A stretch of 64,000 nt of DNA, from assembly GCF_009811795.1 (NCBI RefSeq), contig NZ_BLJE01000004.1:62001-126000 (forward strand), given 5' to 3'. The stretch comes from Litoreibacter roseus. Lineage in GTDB: Bacteria > Pseudomonadota > Alphaproteobacteria > Rhodobacterales > Rhodobacteraceae. The position numbers and the translations under genes were made by a program. The notes under the pieces were generated by a model, which saw only the letters and a program-made list of their open reading frames with translations, did no database searches and had not been told where the DNA came from. This document shows, piece by piece, positions 41,802-50,998 of this stretch; positions within the stretch are counted from its first letter, which is position 1, and each line of letters begins with the position of its first letter.

Positions 41802-42289
41802 ACGATCAGCCGGGTTTGATGCCGAATGCGCGCGGCAATCCAGAGCAGATCACATCTGTCAAATGCGACGCAGCCCTCTGTCGGGTATCGTGGTCGCCGC
41901 CACGTATGGATAAAGATCGCGGACCCTTTGCCTTTTTGCGCATAAGGCCAGTTCCAATCCGTCAAGATCACCAGATCATACAGCGGATCGCTGCGGGTCA
42001 AGCGCTCGTGAGACGCGGGGAACGGGGTCTTCACCATGAGATTGTAATCTTCATGGCTGGCGTCATCGCACCATAAGTCAGTGGGCCCAATCGCAACGCC
42101 CCAATCGGCAGGTCGCGCCATCCGGTCTGGACGGTAGAGCATGCCGACGATCCGGTGCGTGCCGATTGGCGTCGCGCCATCGCCCTCGCGCTTGTCGTCT
42201 GTCAGACCGCCCCGCCCAATGCTGCAAGGGAACCGGCGACCCATGAACCGACAGGACCATGGGGTAACGACCAGATCATGCGGTTTCAC
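41786..42289 (-). CDS. L,D-transpeptidase (YkuD) family protein
   Basis: This 167-residue protein has an L,D-transpeptidase catalytic motif: 'IFIHTWRRPRYPTEGCVAF' near residue 126, i.e. His then a Cys in a T-E-G-C block, where the family usually has S/T-x-G-C. 'ATPIGTHRIVGML' near 39 is a second conserved block. No signal peptide is predicted, so export route or cytoplasmic role is uncertain. Such enzymes form 3-3 cross-links in peptidoglycan or attach proteins to it. It overlaps ribA by 4 bases (ATGA), suggesting an operon. Confidence 0.82.
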   Translation of the reverse strand: MKPHDLVVTPWSCRFMGRRFPCSIGRGGLTDDKREGDGATPIGTHRIVGMLYRPDRMARPADWGVAIGPTDLWCDDASHEDYNLMVKTPFPASHERLTRSDPLYDLVILTDWNWPYAQKGKGSAIFIHTWRRPRYPTEGCVAFDRCDLLWIAARIRHQTRLIVQASS

Positions 42290-43362
42290 AACAAGTGGCC
42301 CGATCGTTCAGCCTTCGTTGCCAGATATCGGGCATTTTCTTTCGTTAGACCAACCTTAAGCGGAACGCGCTCTACCACCCCAACACCGTTTTCCTGAAGC
42401 ATCTTCATCTTTGCCGGATTATTCGTCAGCAGCCTAACCGCATGAAAACCCAGACGTTTGAGAAGGGATGCACCGATCCGGAAATCCCGCTCATCATCTT
42501 CAAACCCAAGCCTGTGATTTGCGTCAACCGTATCAAATCCTTGATCCTGAAGCGCGTATGCCCGCATCTTGTTGGTTAGCCCGATGCCCCGTCCCTCTTG
42601 ATTGAGATAGAGAAGGATGCCGTGCCCTTCCGATCCCATCATCGCAAGGGCTGCCCGCAACTGAGGTCCGCAATCGCATTTCAATGACCCCAAAAGATCA
42701 CCTGTGAAGCATGCCGAATGTAGGCGACTGAGTACAGGCGCAGACCGATCGGGCGCCCCGATCTCAATCGCGTAGTGTTCTTCCGTTCCATCATCGCTTT
42801 GAAAGACGTGAAGCCGTCCCTCGGGATGTGCAGACAGGGGCAGTTTGGCCGAAACAATCGGCTCAAAGATATGCTGTCGGACTGCCTCCGATCGAAGCGC
42901 ATCAAGCGACAGATGACACAAACCACTGGTGTCCTCTGGGGCCACAGCTGCAACGGGCGCCAACATAGCGGCAGGCAACAAACGGGCTGACTTGACCAGC
43001 ACAACTGCGCACAAGGCATCAGCGGCGTCGCCGTCCCGAATGCTGGACACCGGCCCCTTCATCGGATGGCGCAGGTCAAGCGTTGGGTCGGCCATCGCTC
43101 GCACCCAAGTGCTTTCGGCGTCAGCCGGAACGATCATCCGGGCGACATCGCCGTCGTAGCTTCGAATTTTCAGTGTATTGGCACGGTGTCGGGACAGCGC
43201 GAGGGTCAGGGGACAGTTCAGGCTCTTTAGTGCTTCAAACCGATGCTTGGCCAGAACCTCCGCAGCGATCACCAGATGATTGCCGACAACGACAGGCGCG
43301 CCAGCGCGCAGATCGCCCCGCGCCCGCGCAATCAGTTCGGAGGATGTTAGTGCGAGTCCCAT
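42286..43362 (-). CDS. ribA: GTP cyclohydrolase II
   Basis: This 358-residue protein converts GTP to the first intermediate of riboflavin. The GTP cyclohydrolase II zinc site is 'HSACFTGDLLGSLKCDCG' near residue 216, and 'NQEGRGIGL' near 255 is the GTP-binding block. The N-terminal 150 residues resemble a 3,4-dihydroxybutanone-4-phosphate synthase (RibB) half but look degenerate, without the usual acidic catalytic cluster. GAGG precedes ATG 43362. I see no FMN riboswitch upstream. It is co-transcribed with the L,D-transpeptidase gene downstream. Confidence 0.9.
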   Translation of the reverse strand: MGLALTSSELIARARGDLRAGAPVVVGNHLVIAAEVLAKHRFEALKSLNCPLTLALSRHRANTLKIRSYDGDVARMIVPADAESTWVRAMADPTLDLRHPMKGPVSSIRDGDAADALCAVVLVKSARLLPAAMLAPVAAVAPEDTSGLCHLSLDALRSEAVRQHIFEPIVSAKLPLSAHPEGRLHVFQSDDGTEEHYAIEIGAPDRSAPVLSRLHSACFTGDLLGSLKCDCGPQLRAALAMMGSEGHGILLYLNQEGRGIGLTNKMRAYALQDQGFDTVDANHRLGFEDDERDFRIGASLLKRLGFHAVRLLTNNPAKMKMLQENGVGVVERVPLKVGLTKENARYLATKAERSGHLL

Positions 43363-43469
43363 AGCCTCAACTTCTGTAACAAACAGCGTCTCTCCCTACC
43401 TCGATCGTTTCGGATTTGAAACATTTAGCGTGATCCTGACACGTCGCCGTGAATAACGGGCCCGTGAGT

Positions 43470-43483
43470 TGTGAGATGTCACA
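43470..43483. promoter_or_regulatory. TGTGA-N4-TCACA palindrome upstream of the CenR-like gene
   Basis: A perfect palindrome TGTGA-gatg-TCACA lies 42 bases upstream of the cenR-like start and about 110 bases from the ribA start. The half-sites and 4-base spacing fit the CRP/FNR superfamily. A regulator of that class acting here is inference. Confidence 0.45.
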
Positions 43484-43524
43484 TGTGTTCCCAAATTAGA
43501 GAGGACAAGGGAAGGAACAAGCAT

Positions 43525-44211
43525 ATGGCGACGCTTAAGAAAATTCTGTTGGTTGATGACGACGATGATCTTCGCGAGGCGTTGTCAGAGCAACTTGTGA
43601 TGACCGAAGACTTTGACGTGTTCGAGGCCGAGAACGGCGCGCACGCGATGGAGAAGGCAAAAGAAGCGATCTACGATCTGATCATCCTGGACGTGGGACT
43701 GCCAGATACCGATGGCCGCGAGTTGTGCCGCCTGATGCGAAAACAAGGCGTGAAATGCCCGGTTCTGATGCTGACAGGCCATGACAGCGATGCAGATACG
43801 ATCCTTGGTCTTGATGCTGGTGCGAATGATTACGTGTCCAAGCCGTTCAAATTTCCAGTGCTTCTGGCCCGCATCCGCGCGCAACTGCGCCAGCATGAGC
43901 AATCCGAGGATGCCGTTTTCCAGCTTGGCCCGTACACGTTCAAGCCAGCGATGAAGATGCTGCTTACCGAAGATGACAAGAAAATTCGCCTGACGGAAAA
44001 AGAGACCAATATTCTCAAATTCCTCTACCGTTCCAGCGACGGCGTCGTGGCGCGCGACATGCTGCTGCACGAGGTGTGGGGATACAACGCAGGCGTGACG
44101 ACCCATACTTTGGAGACGCATATTTATCGCCTGCGTCAAAAAATTGAACCAGATCCGTCCAACGCGCGTTTGCTGGTGACCGAGTCAGGCGGGTATCGGC
44201 TGAACGGTTAA
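43525..44211 (+). CDS. cenR: OmpR-family response regulator, CenR-like
   Basis: This 228-residue regulator has a receiver domain with 'ILLVDDDDDLREAL' at the start (acidic pocket), the phospho-acceptor Asp in 'LIILDVGLPDTDG' near 53 and Lys in 'DYVSKPFKFP' near 103, followed by an OmpR-type winged helix with 'LTEKETNILKFLYRSSD' near 155 and 'THIYRLRQKIEPDP' near 201. The sequence matches the essential CenR regulator of alphaproteobacteria, which controls envelope genes; identity by recognition only. ATG 43525 has a GGAAGG sequence upstream. The cognate histidine kinase is not in the window. Confidence 0.85.
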   Translation: MATLKKILLVDDDDDLREALSEQLVMTEDFDVFEAENGAHAMEKAKEAIYDLIILDVGLPDTDGRELCRLMRKQGVKCPVLMLTGHDSDADTILGLDAGANDYVSKPFKFPVLLARIRAQLRQHEQSEDAVFQLGPYTFKPAMKMLLTEDDKKIRLTEKETNILKFLYRSSDGVVARDMLLHEVWGYNAGVTTHTLETHIYRLRQKIEPDPSNARLLVTESGGYRLNG

Positions 44212-44295
44212 ACTCAGGGTCCGGCAACGCTGTCGGGTCCGACGTACGATCCCTTGCCATATCGGGATATAGACATGGCGCCTCCCTGTTGGACT

Positions 44296-44325
44296 GCCCG
44301 GACCTTTTATGGTCCGGGCTTTTTT
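44296..44325 (+). terminator. Rho-independent terminator after cenR
   Basis: A perfect 9-bp stem GCCCGGACC/GGTCCGGGC with a 6-base loop is followed by six Ts, about 85 bases after the regulator stop. The intervening stretch is non-coding on both strands. Confidence 0.93.
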
Positions 44326-44423
44326 ACGTACCGCGCTGCCCGCCTGGACCTGAAATCCTGCTGGCGCTGCGGAAGACGCGGCAGTACGGTCCCGCCAAAT
44401 CAGCCGACGCGGAGGGAATGACA

Positions 44424-45212
44424 ATGGCTTTCACGCTTGCCACCTGGAACATCAACTCAGTGCGCCTGCGCGAGCAACTGGTGTGCAAGCTGATGGAAGC
44501 CGAGGCGCCCGATGTTTTGTGCCTGCAGGAATGTAAGAGCCCGGTGGACAAGATCCCGCTCGAGGCGTTCAAGGCGCTTGGCTACGGGCACATGGTGGCC
44601 CGGGGCGAGAAGGGTTACAATGGCGTGGCGATTTTTTCGAAACTGCCGTTGGAAGAGGCCGGTGCCGAGGATTTTGCTGGTCTTGGCCACGCACGCCACA
44701 TCGCGGCACGTTTGGAAAACGGCGTTACGATCCACAACCATTATGTGCCTGCCGGGGGCGATGTGCCCGATCGGGAGGTGAACGTGAAGTTTGGCCAGAA
44801 GCTCGACTACCTGACAGACCTGCGCGATGCGTTTCATGCAAACGCGCCAGAGAAATCCATTCTCGTTGGCGATCTGAACATTGCACCTCGCGAAGATGAC
44901 GTGTGGTCTCACAAGCAGCTTTTGAAGGTGGTCAGCCATACGCCCACCGAGGTTGAACATCTGGGCGAAGCGCAGGACGCCGGCAACTGGGTGGATGTGA
45001 CCCGTACGGACATCCCCGAAGGCCAGCTTTATTCGTGGTGGTCTTATCGCGCGCGCGACTGGGATGCCGCTGACAAGGGGCGTAGACTGGACCACATCTG
45101 GGCCACAAAGGACATTGCGTCAGCGGCTCACGGCTCTCGCATCGTGCGGGACGCGCGGGGATGGGAAAAGCCATCGGACCACGCGCCTGTCTTTGCGACA
45201 TTTGATCTTTGA
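44424..45212 (+). CDS. xth: exodeoxyribonuclease III
   Basis: This 262-residue AP endonuclease/3' exonuclease acts in base-excision repair. Motifs: 'ATWNINSVRLR' near the start (Asn), 'LCLQECKSP' near 34 (metal-binding Glu), 'DLNIAP' near 151 and 'GRRLDHIWATKD' near 216, and the C-terminal 'SDHAPVFATFDL' (catalytic Asp-His). ATG 44424 has GGAGG at 8 bases; a second ATG at 44418 is too close to the ribosome-binding site. It stands alone after the cenR terminator. Confidence 0.95.
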   Translation: MAFTLATWNINSVRLREQLVCKLMEAEAPDVLCLQECKSPVDKIPLEAFKALGYGHMVARGEKGYNGVAIFSKLPLEEAGAEDFAGLGHARHIAARLENGVTIHNHYVPAGGDVPDREVNVKFGQKLDYLTDLRDAFHANAPEKSILVGDLNIAPREDDVWSHKQLLKVVSHTPTEVEHLGEAQDAGNWVDVTRTDIPEGQLYSWWSYRARDWDAADKGRRLDHIWATKDIASAAHGSRIVRDARGWEKPSDHAPVFATFDL

Positions 45213-45261
45213 CGCACGCGCCCACATATAGGGCGCACGGAACCTAGAAGACGAGGATAGT

Positions 45262-46179
45262 ATGCTGGAACTGAATGCAGGCGGCGACGTCACGAACCCC
45301 GGCGATCTGATCAAGGATAGTACAGAGGCCACGTTCATGCAGGACGTCATCGAAGCCTCGCAAGAGGTTCCGGTGATCGTGGATTTCTGGGCACCGTGGT
45401 GCGGCCCGTGCAAGACATTGGGCCCTGCGCTAGAAGCCGCGGTAACTGCCGCGGGTGGCAAAGTGAAGATGGTGAAGGTCGATGTGGACCAGAACCAGCA
45501 AATCGCGGCCCAGCTTCGGATCCAATCGATCCCCACGGTCTACGCGTTTTATCAAGGCCAGCCGGTTGATGCATTTCAAGGGGCCTTGCCCGCAAGTGAG
45601 ATCAAGGCATTTATCGACAAGCTGATCACGGCCGCCGGTGGCGAAGGCGGCGACGGTTTGCAGGATGCCATCGATGCGGCAGAGGCGATGCTAGCCGAGG
45701 GCGCAGTGACGGATGCGGCCCAGACCTTCGCGGCGGTCCTTGGCGAAGACCCGTCTAATGCCGCCGCTTATTCTGGCCTGATCCGCGCCCATTTGGCGCT
45801 TGGTGAGGTCGATCAGGCGCAAGCCCTTTTGGACAATGCACCCGAAGATATCGCGACATCTCCCGAAATCGAGGCCGTTCGCGCTCAGATCGAACTGGCC
45901 CGACAGGCCGAAAATGCAGGCCCTGTCGCCGATCTGACGGCCAAGGTCGACGGCGCTCCGGATGACCATCAGGCCCGCTTCGATCTCGCGACCGCGCTCC
46001 ATGCAAACGGAGACACTCAGGCGGCTGTCGACCAGCTTCTTGAACTGTTTCGGCGGGATCGCGACTGGAATGATGGCGCGGCCAAAGCGCAGCTTTTTAC
46101 AATATTTGAAGCGCTGAAGGCCGAGGACCCAATCGCCCTGAATGGGCGGCGCAAGTTATCTTCGATGATATTTGCCTGA
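45262..46179 (+). CDS. cnoX: CnoX-like thioredoxin-TPR co-chaperone
   Basis: This 305-residue protein combines an N-terminal thioredoxin domain (residues about 20-115) with a helical tetratricopeptide-like C-terminal region (from about 130). The active site is WCGPC near residue 46, so it should be redox-active, as in some alphaproteobacterial CnoX proteins, unlike the inactive enterobacterial YbbN. CnoX holds oxidised proteins and passes them to GroEL. Not part of a clear operon, though the LON-domain gene follows closely. Confidence 0.87.
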   Translation: MLELNAGGDVTNPGDLIKDSTEATFMQDVIEASQEVPVIVDFWAPWCGPCKTLGPALEAAVTAAGGKVKMVKVDVDQNQQIAAQLRIQSIPTVYAFYQGQPVDAFQGALPASEIKAFIDKLITAAGGEGGDGLQDAIDAAEAMLAEGAVTDAAQTFAAVLGEDPSNAAAYSGLIRAHLALGEVDQAQALLDNAPEDIATSPEIEAVRAQIELARQAENAGPVADLTAKVDGAPDDHQARFDLATALHANGDTQAAVDQLLELFRRDRDWNDGAAKAQLFTIFEALKAEDPIALNGRRKLSSMIFA

Positions 46180-46205
46180 ACCGGCCTGCGGGCTATCTTT
46201 TGAAT

Positions 46206-46847
46206 ATGATGAGAGCCGCAGACCTGCCCGACACGATCCCCGTGTTTCCCTTGCCGGGCGCGCTTCTTTTGCCGCGCGCGAGACTGCCGCTGCATCTGTT
46301 TGAGCCCCGTTACCTTCAGATGTTTGAAGATACTCTGAAGACGCCGCACCGGCTGATCGGTATGGTGCAGCCCCATGACGGCCCGGACGGGAAGCCGAAG
46401 CTTCATGCAATCGGATGCGGTGGGCGGATCACTCAATTTTCCGAGACCGAAGACGGCCGTTACATGATTACGCTGTCGGGGATCAGCCGGTTCCGGATCA
46501 AGCAGGAAACGACGGGGTTCTGCCCGTATCGGCGGGCCGATGTAAGTTGGGAGGGGTTCGGCCGCGATTTGGGGCCCACCGAGACGGATACCAATTTCGA
46601 CCGGACAAACTTTCTGGAACTGCTCCACAAATATTTTGTGCATCACGGCCTTGAGACGGATTGGGACAGTCTAAAGGATGCTGAAGACGAGCTTCTGGTG
46701 AATTCGATCTCGATGCTGTGCCCTTTTGACCCCGAAGAAAAACAGGCGCTTCTCGAAGCTCCATCGCTGAGCACACGGCGTGAAACGCTGATAACGCTGA
46801 TCGAATTTGCCTTGCGTGGTGGGATGGCCGACGAGGTGATCCAATGA
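46206..46847 (+). CDS. LON-substrate-binding-domain protein
   Basis: This protein of about 213 residues contains the N-terminal substrate-binding domain of Lon proteases (PF02190) without the ATPase or protease parts. Typical blocks are '[16 protein letters not shown]' near residue 7 and '[13 protein letters not shown]' near 27, with '[10 protein letters not shown]' near 67. Stand-alone proteins of this kind are of unclear role, possibly substrate adaptors. The start has no strong ribosome-binding site; TTG 46200 is another option. Its stop overlaps the Trm112-like gene (ATGA). Confidence 0.82.
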   Translation: MMRAADLPDTIPVFPLPGALLLPRARLPLHLFEPRYLQMFEDTLKTPHRLIGMVQPHDGPDGKPKLHAIGCGGRITQFSETEDGRYMITLSGISRFRIKQETTGFCPYRRADVSWEGFGRDLGPTETDTNFDRTNFLELLHKYFVHHGLETDWDSLKDAEDELLVNSISMLCPFDPEEKQALLEAPSLSTRRETLITLIEFALRGGMADEVIQ

Positions 46848-47026
46848 GCGAACCAAACGCCCAGCGACACATGCTGGAGGGGCTGATTTGCCCGCTCACG
46901 CAAAGCACATTGCGATACGATGCGGATGCTCAGGAGCTGATTTCAGAAGCCGCAGATCTGGCCTTTCCGATCCGCGGCGGAATCCCGATCATGCTGATTG
47001 ATGAGGCCCGCAAGCTGTCAGACTAA
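46844..47026 (+). CDS. Trm112-like zinc-ribbon small protein
   Basis: This 60-residue protein has the Trm112/YcaR-like layout: '[18 protein letters not shown]' near residue 9, '[19 protein letters not shown]' near 38. Only one of the usual paired cysteines is clear ('ICPL'), so zinc binding may be partial. YcaR-like proteins partner methyltransferases in other organisms. Translational coupling with the LON-domain protein is by ATGA. Confidence 0.8.
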   Translation: MSEPNAQRHMLEGLICPLTQSTLRYDADAQELISEAADLAFPIRGGIPIMLIDEARKLSD

Positions 47027-48249
47027 AGCGGCTGACCACGCAAAAGACGTGGGACATCCCCGGTCAAACCTGCAGCCTCCCGCATGAACCCACGTCGCAG
47101 ACCGGGCACTGCGTTGACCAATCCCATTCCAATATCACGACCAAGTCGCATCAGCGGATTGTCATTTGAAAACATAGAGTTGAACGTATCGGTGGCGAGG
47201 GCCAACGTTGTCCTGTCAAAGGACCGCCAATCCGCATAACGATCCAAAACTGGCGCTGCCCCTATGTCCTCACCCCGACGCTTCGCGTCCACAAGCACCT
47301 CGGACAAGGCTGCCCCGTCTCGCAAACCCTGATTCAACCCCTGACCTGCAATGGGGTGAATTCCATGCGCCGCGTCGCCAATCAGAGCCAGGCGATCAGC
47401 AGTCAGCTGATCCGCAAGTGTCTGGTTCAACGGATATGAAAACCGCGCGCCAGCCACAGACAATGCCCCAAGAAAATCACCGAACGCAGGTTGCAGTGCC
47501 TCGATGAAACCTTCATCCGGCAGCGCAGAAATTTCTGCCGCGCGGTCATGGCTCTCCGCCCAAACGATGGAACTTCGGTTGCCGGTCAGCGGCAAGATCG
47601 CCAGCGGTCCGGCGGGCAGAAAAAACTGGTGCGCAATGCCGCCATGGGGTTTTTCATGACCGATGGCCGCGACAAGTGCGGTTTGACCATAATCCTTGAA
47701 GGATCGCGTGATTCCGGCACGTTGAGCGGTTCCACTTTTGCGCCCGTCACACCCGACAAGAAGAGAGGCGTTTACCGTTTCCTCACCCTCGATCTCAACC
47801 TCGACGGCACCGCCGAGCCCCTTCTGACCGATGACTGGGGCGCCCGTGAAATGCGTGATGTTTGGCTGATTTGAGATCGCCGCAAGAAACGCATCGCGCA
47901 GATGGCGGTCCTCAATCATGTAGCCCATCGGGCCTTCTTCCAGTTCGGCGTGATCAAAGTGCATCCAGAAAGGGGATGGCCCCTCGCCGGGCCGCCCATC
48001 GGTCACCTTAATTTCAAGCATCGGCTGGGCGTGTTCTGCAATCTGATCCCAAATGCCGATTACAGATAGAAGCCGGGTTGAGGCAAGGGCCAGCGCATAG
48101 CTGCGCCCGTCGAACTGGGTTTTCGCTGAGCCTTGCGTTTTATGTGCTTCGATTAGCGCGACTGTAAAACCGCCGCTCGCAAGGGCTAAAGCCAAGGCGC
48201 AGCCGTTTAACCCGCCTCCCACAATCGCGATGTCATACCGGTTTTTCAT
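47023..48249 (-). CDS. UbiH/Coq6-type FAD-dependent hydroxylase
   Basis: This protein of about 408 residues is a flavoprotein monooxygenase of the UbiH/UbiF/VisC/Coq6 group, which hydroxylates ubiquinone precursors. Motifs: '[19 protein letters not shown]' near the N-terminus, '[10 protein letters not shown]' near 155 and '[27 protein letters not shown]' region near 278 (FAD block). The ring position hydroxylated is not predicted. I chose ATG 48249; ATG 48267 and 48285 upstream are in frame and weakly supported. Its 3' end overlaps the Trm112-like gene by 4 bases. Confidence 0.87.
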   Translation of the reverse strand: MKNRYDIAIVGGGLNGCALALALASGGFTVALIEAHKTQGSAKTQFDGRSYALALASTRLLSVIGIWDQIAEHAQPMLEIKVTDGRPGEGPSPFWMHFDHAELEEGPMGYMIEDRHLRDAFLAAISNQPNITHFTGAPVIGQKGLGGAVEVEIEGEETVNASLLVGCDGRKSGTAQRAGITRSFKDYGQTALVAAIGHEKPHGGIAHQFFLPAGPLAILPLTGNRSSIVWAESHDRAAEISALPDEGFIEALQPAFGDFLGALSVAGARFSYPLNQTLADQLTADRLALIGDAAHGIHPIAGQGLNQGLRDGAALSEVLVDAKRRGEDIGAAPVLDRYADWRSFDRTTLALATDTFNSMFSNDNPLMRLGRDIGMGLVNAVPGLRRGFMREAAGLTGDVPRLLRGQPL

Positions 48250-48332
48250 GCAACTGAATATGCGCATGATCCCGACATTGTCCATGTGCCGGAGTGCCGC
48301 TATCGTTCTGCATATTCAAAAAGGGGCGTTTC

Positions 48333-49664
48333 ATGTCAGAGACTTGGCTAACGATGACTGCAAGCGATCTGGGCCGTGGGATTGCCAAGGGGGACATTGA
48401 CCCAGTGGCATTGACTGAGGTGTACTTGGATGCAGCTCAAGTCCAAGAGATTACCCCGCGTATCTACGCCCGAATGACCGAAGATCGCGCTCGGGCCGAA
48501 GCAAAAGCCGCCGCGACACGGGCAAAGAACGGATTGCGCGCTTCTTTTCTGGACGGCGTACCGATCTCTTGGAAAGACCTGTTCGATACGGCCGGCGTTG
48601 CGACCGAAGCAGGCAGCGCGCTGTTGAAAGACCGCGTTCCGACGGCAGATGCCGAGGTCCTGCGGAATGCCACGGCGGCAGGTTTAGTCTGCCTCGGAAA
48701 GACACATATGTCGGAGCTTGCGTTTTCGGGTCTTGGGTTGAACCCGATCACAGCCACGCCGCCCTGCGTGAACAATACAGCGGCCGTCGCAGGTGGGTCT
48801 TCGTCCGGCGCGGCGACGTCTGTGGCGTTCGGGATCGCGGCGGGGGCCATCGGGTCGGACACTGGCGGCTCCGTACGTATTCCTGCGGCCTGGAACGATT
48901 TGGTGGGTCTCAAAACCACCCTGGGTCGTCTGTCGGTTAAGGGCAGTGTCCCGCTGTCTTCACGATTTGATACAGTGGGGCCATTGTGCCGCTCGGTCGA
49001 AGACGCCGCCCACCTGCTTTCCGCGCTGGAAGGCAGCCCATCCATTGATCTGACCGGTGCTCGTCTTGAGGGCGCACGCTTTGCCATACTGCGCACCGCT
49101 GCGTTTGACGACATCCGCGATGCACCCCAAGCCGCGTTCAAAAGCGCCGTTGAGCGATTGCAAAACGCGGGGGCACAGGTTGCGGACCTGTGGATACCTG
49201 AAGTCGATGAGGCCCTCAGCCTGTCAGCTGTGCTGTTTTCCAGTGAAGCCTATGGGCAATGGGCCGATGTGATAGAAGCAAACCCTGATCTGATGTTCCC
49301 GGAGATATTGAAGCGCTTCCGGGGTGGGGCGGATGTCTTGGCCAAAGACTACATTCAGGCGTGGTTCCGGCTGGAGGACATTCGCGTAGAATGGATCAAG
49401 CAAACCTCTGCTTTTGACGCGGTGATCCTGCCGACGTCGCCGATATTGCCACCGGATCTGGATCGGTTGATGAGCGATCCGGATTTTTACGTAACCGAAA
49501 ACCTTCTGACGTTGCGCAACACGCGGATCGGGAACCTGATGGGACTGTCCGGATTGACGCTGCCGACGGGTGTTCCATCCACGGGCATCATGTTCCTGTC
49601 CGCGCCATTTTCCGAAGAACGACTGCTTCGGATTGGCGCGGCCGCAGAGCAGGCGCTGTCGTAA
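48333..49664 (+). CDS. amidase signature family protein
   Basis: This 443-residue protein is an amidase-signature enzyme with the Ser-cis-Ser-Lys triad: Lys in 'GVPISWKDLFD' near 73 and Ser in 'AGGSSSGAATSVAFG' near 151, with the cis-Ser block at 'GSDTGGSVRIPAAW' near 172. The substrate is not predicted: such enzymes include indoleacetamide hydrolases, aryl-acylamidases and GatA. A GatA role is unlikely without gatB/gatC neighbours. ATG 48333 has AGGGG upstream. Divergent from the hydroxylase gene. Confidence 0.87.
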   Translation: MSETWLTMTASDLGRGIAKGDIDPVALTEVYLDAAQVQEITPRIYARMTEDRARAEAKAAATRAKNGLRASFLDGVPISWKDLFDTAGVATEAGSALLKDRVPTADAEVLRNATAAGLVCLGKTHMSELAFSGLGLNPITATPPCVNNTAAVAGGSSSGAATSVAFGIAAGAIGSDTGGSVRIPAAWNDLVGLKTTLGRLSVKGSVPLSSRFDTVGPLCRSVEDAAHLLSALEGSPSIDLTGARLEGARFAILRTAAFDDIRDAPQAAFKSAVERLQNAGAQVADLWIPEVDEALSLSAVLFSSEAYGQWADVIEANPDLMFPEILKRFRGGADVLAKDYIQAWFRLEDIRVEWIKQTSAFDAVILPTSPILPPDLDRLMSDPDFYVTENLLTLRNTRIGNLMGLSGLTLPTGVPSTGIMFLSAPFSEERLLRIGAAAEQALS

Positions 49665-49801
49665 GGGGCGAAAAAGACACATTATTGCCGACGCGGCCTG
49701 ACAAAATCAGGTGAAGTTCTGGACCGACAGGGTTTGGCCCGGTAGTTTGAGGGCAATCGGGGCGATATGATCCCGAACTCTGAGGCAATATTGGCGGTCC
49801 T

Positions 49802-50983
49802 ATGACCTTCCCTGCACGGTTTTCGAACCTGCCCCCTTATGCGTTTCCGCGGCTGCGGAGCTTGCTGTCTGGTCTGGAGCCGGGCGGTGATGTCGTGGAC
49901 ATGACCATCGGATCCCCGATGCACCCCTTCCCCCGCTGGATTCTCGATATTCTGATGGAGCACGCGGATGATTTCGGGGGGTATCCCCCAAATGATGGCA
50001 CGCCGGAACTGCGCAACGCCATCGCCGACTGGGCAAGTGCGCGCTACGAGATTTCCCTTGATCCGGACACTCAGGTCTTTCCGCTAAATGGCACACGCGA
50101 AGGCCTGTTCAACGCAACACTCGCGCTATGTGCCGAGACGAAAAACAACCAGCGCCCAGTTATTCTGACACCGAACCCGTTCTATCAGGTCTATGCGGTC
50201 GCAGCGCTCGCAGTGGATGCGGAGCCGATTTATGTGCCTGCGACACGTGAAACGGGCTTCCTGCCGGATTATCGGAGCCTGTCGCCCGAGATCTTAAACC
50301 GGGTGGTTGCAGCCTACATTTGCTCTCCGTCCAACCCGCAGGGCGCTGTGGCAGGCGCGTCTTACTGGATTGATTTGCTGGATCTTGCCGAAACCTATGA
50401 TTTCAAAATTTTCGCAGATGAATGCTATTCTGAGATTTACCGCGATGTGGCGCCACTTGGGGCGTTGACCGCCGCGGGTCGCGCTCAGGCTGACCCGGAA
50501 CGTGTTGTTTTGTTTAACTCTTTGTCAAAACGTTCGAATTTGGCAGGTTTGCGCTCCGGATTTGCGGCCAGCGGTCCTGAAAACATCGCAAGAATGAAAA
50601 GCCTGCGAAACTACGCAGGGGCCCCGTTGCCAAAGCCGCTGCAGCGGGCAGCGGAAAAAGTGTGGGCGGACGAGGCGCATGTCGAGGCGAACCGACAGCT
50701 CTACCGTGAGAAATTGGATTACGCGGATGGGCTTTTCGCCGAGATCGACGGCTACGTCGCGCCCGAGGCCGGGTTTTTCCTCTGGCTTCCGGTGGACGAT
50801 GGTGAGGCCACCGCAAAACAGCTTTGGACAGAGCGCGGCGTTAAGGTGCTGCCCGGGTCCTATCTCGGCCGGGAGTATGACGGGAAAAACCCAGGTCAGA
50901 CATACATCCGGGCGGCCTTGGTCGCCCCAATCAATGAACTGCAGAAAGGGCTTACGGCCCTCAAAAGCTGCGTCTACGGATAA
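49802..50983 (+). CDS. class I/II aminotransferase (DapC-like)
   Basis: This 393-residue PLP enzyme has 'IGSPMHPFP' near 37, the Asn/Asp block 'SPSNPQG' near 180 and 'FADECYSEIYRD' near 201, and the PLP lysine in 'SLSKRSNLAGLR' near 241. It resembles N-succinyldiaminopimelate aminotransferases (DapC) of lysine/peptidoglycan biosynthesis, but other class I/II substrates are possible. It lies 15 bases before ftsK, likely in one operon. Ribosome-binding site is weak. Confidence 0.85.
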   Translation: MTFPARFSNLPPYAFPRLRSLLSGLEPGGDVVDMTIGSPMHPFPRWILDILMEHADDFGGYPPNDGTPELRNAIADWASARYEISLDPDTQVFPLNGTREGLFNATLALCAETKNNQRPVILTPNPFYQVYAVAALAVDAEPIYVPATRETGFLPDYRSLSPEILNRVVAAYICSPSNPQGAVAGASYWIDLLDLAETYDFKIFADECYSEIYRDVAPLGALTAAGRAQADPERVVLFNSLSKRSNLAGLRSGFAASGPENIARMKSLRNYAGAPLPKPLQRAAEKVWADEAHVEANRQLYREKLDYADGLFAEIDGYVAPEAGFFLWLPVDDGEATAKQLWTERGVKVLPGSYLGREYDGKNPGQTYIRAALVAPINELQKGLTALKSCVYG

Positions 50984-50998
50984 TGTGAGGTAACGAAG

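Noticed and set aside
43363-43524. FMN riboswitch upstream of ribA
   Set aside because: I see none of the conserved RFN-element paired segments, and the region is too short between ribA and the divergent regulator.
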